Source of the DNA: JANMDS01 sp031430575
GTDB lineage: Bacteria > Pseudomonadota > Gammaproteobacteria > Burkholderiales > Casimicrobiaceae
Assembly (NCBI GenBank): GCA_031430575.1
Contig: JANPBT010000062.1
Coordinates: forward strand, 124,001 to 188,000
Length of the DNA stretch: 64,000 bases
Direction: 5' to 3'
Positions 61,636-64,000 of the stretch are shown here, one piece after another (within the stretch, counting starts at the first letter, position 1; each line of letters starts with the position of its first letter). The position numbers and the translations under genes are program-made. The notes beneath the pieces were generated by a model. That model saw only the letters and a program-made list of their open reading frames with translations, was not told where the DNA came from and searched no databases.

Positions 61636-62618
61636 TGACGCGCGGGCGTCAGGTTTGGCAGTGCATATGCGCAATGGCAATGGCGATGCTATCAACGGGC
61701 GCGATGGCTCAAAACTACACATTTGGGGTAACCGCAGGCGATTCGGCGGGCGAGGCCAAGCGGGTGTGGGATCCATTATTTGAAGATTTAAGTAAACGCC
61801 TAGGCGGCCGCGTTCAAGGCTATTACTCCAGCGACTATGCAGGGATCAGCCGCGCAGCAAAAGCGGGCAAGCTTGATTTAGCATTTGTCTCGGGCGCAGT
61901 GGCGCTTGAATTGGCTGAAACTGAATCGATGCGCGTGATTGCCCAGATCGCCCGCCAAGATGGCTCCCAGGGCTATCGTGCCACCCTCATGGTGCACCGC
62001 GCATCGACGCTAAACAACATCGACGAGCTCTCGAAGCAGCCCAATATGCACGCGCTGGCGCGGGGCAACCCAGAGTCTGTTTCAGGGTATTTGTTGCCCG
62101 AAAGCGCTTTTGCGGTGGCCAATATCACGCCAGTGTTGCACTTTAAACGCATCGTGACTGGTTCGCATCAGACCAATGCGTTAGCGCTAGCCAATCGTGA
62201 AGTCGATGTGGCAACAAACAATACGGCAGACTTTAATAAGTTTGCAAAGAGATTCCCAGAGGAAGCTAAACAAATGCGGGTCATTTGGGAATCAGAGCTG
62301 ATCCCGCATGCAATGATCGTGGTGCGCGCCAATTTGCCTGAAGCTGAAATCAAACGCATTCAATCCTCCTTTTTAGGCTACGGGCGCAGCGGTGCCAATA
62401 AAGTGAAAGAGGTTGCGGTGCTGCGCGCGATCCATGAGCTTGAAGGGTTCGTTGCAGCCAACAACGCAAATTTAGTGCCTTTCCTAAACGTCGCGTTTGT
62501 AATCGATCGATCCCGCATCCAGCAGCGCGGGAACGCGCCGGAGCGGGTAAAGCAAATTCGTGAGCTTGAGCTCAGGCACAAGGCGGTTGTGCAACGCTTT
62601 GCTGCGCAGGTTGATTGA
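61635..62618 (+). CDS. PhnD-like periplasmic binding protein 2
   Basis: 327 residues with a signal peptide (VWQCICAMAMAMLSTGAMAQ). A paralogue of the preceding gene with the same landmarks: GVTAGDSAGEAKRVWDPLFE, GYYSSDYAGISRAAKAGKLD, GNPESVSGYLLPE, GSHQTNALALANREVDVATN and RVIWESELIPHAMIVVR. Shares one base with the previous stop (TAATG). Its stop codon is inside the first unit of a fourfold 11-base tandem repeat (62616-62659). Confidence 0.85.
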   Translation: MTRGRQVWQCICAMAMAMLSTGAMAQNYTFGVTAGDSAGEAKRVWDPLFEDLSKRLGGRVQGYYSSDYAGISRAAKAGKLDLAFVSGAVALELAETESMRVIAQIARQDGSQGYRATLMVHRASTLNNIDELSKQPNMHALARGNPESVSGYLLPESAFAVANITPVLHFKRIVTGSHQTNALALANREVDVATNNTADFNKFAKRFPEEAKQMRVIWESELIPHAMIVVRANLPEAEIKRIQSSFLGYGRSGANKVKEVAVLRAIHELEGFVAANNANLVPFLNVAFVIDRSRIQQRGNAPERVKQIRELELRHKAVVQRFAAQVD

Positions 62619-62659
62619 GCTGCAACTGAGCTGCGACTGAGCTGCGGCTGAGCTGCGCA
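62616..62659 (+). repeat. Four tandem 11-base units starting at a stop codon
   Basis: Units TGAGCTGCAAC, TGAGCTGCGAC, TGAGCTGCGGC and TGAGCTGCGCA in direct order. The first TGA is the stop codon of the second PhnD-like gene. Eleven is not a multiple of three, so copies beyond the first fall in changing frames. Confidence 0.85.
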
Positions 62660-62709
62660 TTTTTGCGGCGCGCTAAATCTTTCGCCGAAAACGAAAAAAA
62701 GAGATAAAA

Positions 62710-62738
62710 AAAACCGCTCGTATTGCACGAGCGGTTTT
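62710..62738. terminator. Strong bidirectional intrinsic terminator
   Basis: AAAACCGCTCGT (62710-62721) pairs perfectly with ACGAGCGGTTTT (62727-62738) around a 5-base loop, flanked by A-runs on the left and T-runs on the right arm. It serves the rightward PhnD pair and the leftward lipoprotein gene at 62781. Confidence 0.85.
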
Positions 62739-62780
62739 AGTAACGCTATTGCAGTTACCGGGCCAGAGCCCCGTAAAGCA

Positions 62781-63161
62781 TTACGGCTTCTTAACAGCGT
62801 CTTTAGCTGCGTCGACTGCTTTAGCAGCTGCGTCTTTTGCAGCGTCTTTAGCGGTGTCAACAGCTTTACCAGCTGCATCTTTAGCTGCGTCTTTCGCGGC
62901 GTCCATAGCTTTACCAGCAGCGTCTTTCATGCCGCCGGTAGCGTCTTTAGCAGCGTCCGCAGCTTTAGCAGCTGCGTCTTTAGCAACATCAACTGCTGCT
63001 TTAGCGGCATCAGTTGGAGTAGGTGCAGCAACAGCTGGAGCAGCTGCAGGTGCAACGATTGCCGGTGGTGTAACCGGCGCGGTGACCTGAGGAGCCGGCT
63101 TGTCACCGCAAGCAGCCAAACCTAAAGCTGCGAGTGCAGCAACGAGTAGCGATTTATTCAT
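62781..63161 (-). CDS. Ala/Lys-rich helical lipoprotein
   Basis: 126 residues from MNKSLLVAALAALGLAACGD, a textbook lipobox with the lipid Cys at residue 19. A Pro/Ala linker (residues 23-50) is followed by about 75 residues of short repeats of the type AAKDAAAKAVDAAKDA, an amphipathic alpha helix or coiled coil. Composition resembles LEA-like and small stress lipoproteins; no specific family is certain. Probably anchored in the inner leaflet of the outer membrane with a long helix in the periplasm. Followed by the strong terminator at 62710-62738. Confidence 0.82.
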   Translation of the reverse strand: MNKSLLVAALAALGLAACGDKPAPQVTAPVTPPAIVAPAAAPAVAAPTPTDAAKAAVDVAKDAAAKAADAAKDATGGMKDAAGKAMDAAKDAAKDAAGKAVDTAKDAAKDAAAKAVDAAKDAVKKP

Positions 63162-63408
63162 TGTTCCTATTACCAATTTCGTTAACGATGTGTGTGTGTG
63201 CCTAGGTACTACAACCCTTAAGGAGCGATGCATCAGCCAGAGAGCGAATCCAGCCATTCCCACCTTTCGGGGAATGAGATGATAGCGTTTTCAGCTTTTT
63301 TGCGCAACCGATATTAAGTCTTTTCCGAAAATTTTGTGAAGAAAAACAGCACAAAAATAGTGCATTCATCTTGATTAAAAAAGACCAAATACCTTTAACA
63401 TACTGATT

Positions 63409-64000
63409 TTATTGAAAAATAACCCATCCACAACAAAACCACTCATAAAGCAACTGTGTTTCGTTAGCGTTGAATGAGCGTGCTGGCGGGCGGGTGCGTG
63501 TATCTAAAAAATTGCGGAGTAAGGTCGGGTTGAGATGCACTTCGCCGTTGATATAAATAGCGTTTGAATCGTAGAGTGCAATTGTGTTTGCATCAAACAT
63601 CAACGTGCTCGTGATAATTTTTTTTGTGAATTGCGCGAGCGAAATCGTGGGATCTGGTGCATCAAAAAACACATTTGATTTCGGCGTACTCGCGTAAATT
63701 CCTGCGAGCTTTTCGGCGTCTGCACGCGCCCATTTCATTTGATTCAGCGTGCGCTCAAACGCATCTGCGTATTGGGTTGGGATGTGAGCCGGCGATGTCG
63801 TTGCGGTTAATCGACGGTCAGTGCTCAGCCGCGATTGCATTACGGCTAATGCCCGTTGGTCATCGACGATAGCTTCAAGCCCGCTGACGATGATCTCTTG
63901 GGCAGAAGGCGCGCGAAATCCAATGGAAAACGTCAAGCAGGTATCAATCGCGATACCGTCGTGGGCATTGCGTGGCGGCAGGTAGAGCATATCGCCGGGC
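63409..64000 (-). CDS. RoxA/YcfD-type ribosomal oxygenase, cupin (5' end outside window)
   Basis: The 3' part (about 197 codons) of a JmjC-like cupin. PGDMLYLPPRNAHDGIAIDT carries the distal iron-binding His of the double-stranded beta-helix, and CLTFSIGFRAPS is a family hallmark. The C-terminal helical dimerisation and winged-helix region follows. E. coli YcfD (RoxA) hydroxylates arginine 81 of ribosomal protein L16 using 2-oxoglutarate. The HxD iron motif would lie in the missing N-terminal part. Stop at 63409-63411. Confidence 0.85.
   Translation of the reverse strand, partial: PGDMLYLPPRNAHDGIAIDTCLTFSIGFRAPSAQEIIVSGLEAIVDDQRALAVMQSRLSTDRRLTATTSPAHIPTQYADAFERTLNQMKWARADAEKLAGIYASTPKSNVFFDAPDPTISLAQFTKKIITSTLMFDANTIALYDSNAIYINGEVHLNPTLLRNFLDTRTRPPARSFNANETQLLYEWFCCGWVIFQ

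Noticed and set aside
63085..63105. PAPQV peptide in the Ala/Lys-rich lipoprotein
   Set aside because: The peptide resembles the repeat-encoded APQV, but the DNA (CCTCAGGTC region) differs too much from the core; Pro/Ala-rich linkers produce this by chance.
1..64000. tRNA or rRNA genes
   Set aside because: I looked for cloverleaf-like and rRNA-like segments in the gaps and found none; a covariance-model scan would settle this.

Overview
The window is one contiguous stretch of a betaproteobacterial chromosome, probably Burkholderiales-like. The evidence is gene order: aroA-cmk-rpsA-ihfB-lapB-pyrF, map-glnD, trpS/scpA/scpB/rluB, a betaproteobacterial proteasome homologue (BPH) beside hslO/hslR, and dapC/dapD. 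I cannot assign a genus. I saw no rRNA, tRNA, CRISPR array or intact mobile element.

The most striking signal is a short dispersed sequence, consensus ATACCTGCGGCGCAGATTT. By eye I found 36 exact copies of its 14-base core TACCTGCGGCGCAG, counting both strands (15 forward, 21 reverse), plus about 17 near matches. Fewer than 0.001 would be expected by chance. Copies lie inside conserved genes in any reading frame (read as IPAAQI, TCGAD, SAPQV, LRRRY, ICAAGI) and between genes, where inverted pairs form terminator-like hairpins. Density, orientation mix, in-gene tolerance and paired terminators all match the DNA uptake sequences of Neisseria and Haemophilus. This looks like an undescribed uptake-type (or otherwise selected) genome-wide repeat.

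Layout. 1-2435: 5' part of a beta-propeller sensor. 2946-6127: Tat-exported dienelactone hydrolase, formate-tetrahydrofolate ligase, and a broken class III aminotransferase. 6381-13317: the aroA to pyrF operon and a LysE exporter. 13549-18647: oligopeptidase A, pgsA, carbonic anhydrase, acyl-CoA synthetase. 18849-25277: proteostasis operon (BPH, Hsp33, Hsp15), glnD, map, dapD. 25361-29087: an insertion between dapD and dapC holding integrase and IS4-type transposase remnants and a YHYH/PEBP lipoprotein pair. 29230-36887: dapC, GspC-like protein, Nnr, CobW GTPase, LysR, L-idonate dehydrogenase, gluQ. 36891-41011: an overlapping gene chain (beta-propeller, deacetylase, hydroxylase, transglycosylase) and cysE. 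41126-45236: a secreted S8 peptidase/DUF5648 pair. 45474-50462: OppA-type binding protein, RlmI, histidine kinase. 50464-54827: an accessory cluster with an ABC_sub_bind protein, two trypsin-like proteins and an unknown protein. 55045-60522: M50 protease, trpS, scpA, scpB, rluB. 60634-64000: two tandem PhnD-like binding proteins, a helical lipoprotein and a RoxA-type hydroxylase.

Other notable points: a 13-base poly-C tract separates the signal-peptide frame from the mature frame of the S8 peptidase, suggesting phase variation. A discoidin-type domain is inserted inside that peptidase's catalytic domain. The repeat is absent from the clearest accessory blocks (25.3-29.2, 41.0-45.4 and 50.4-54.9 kb).
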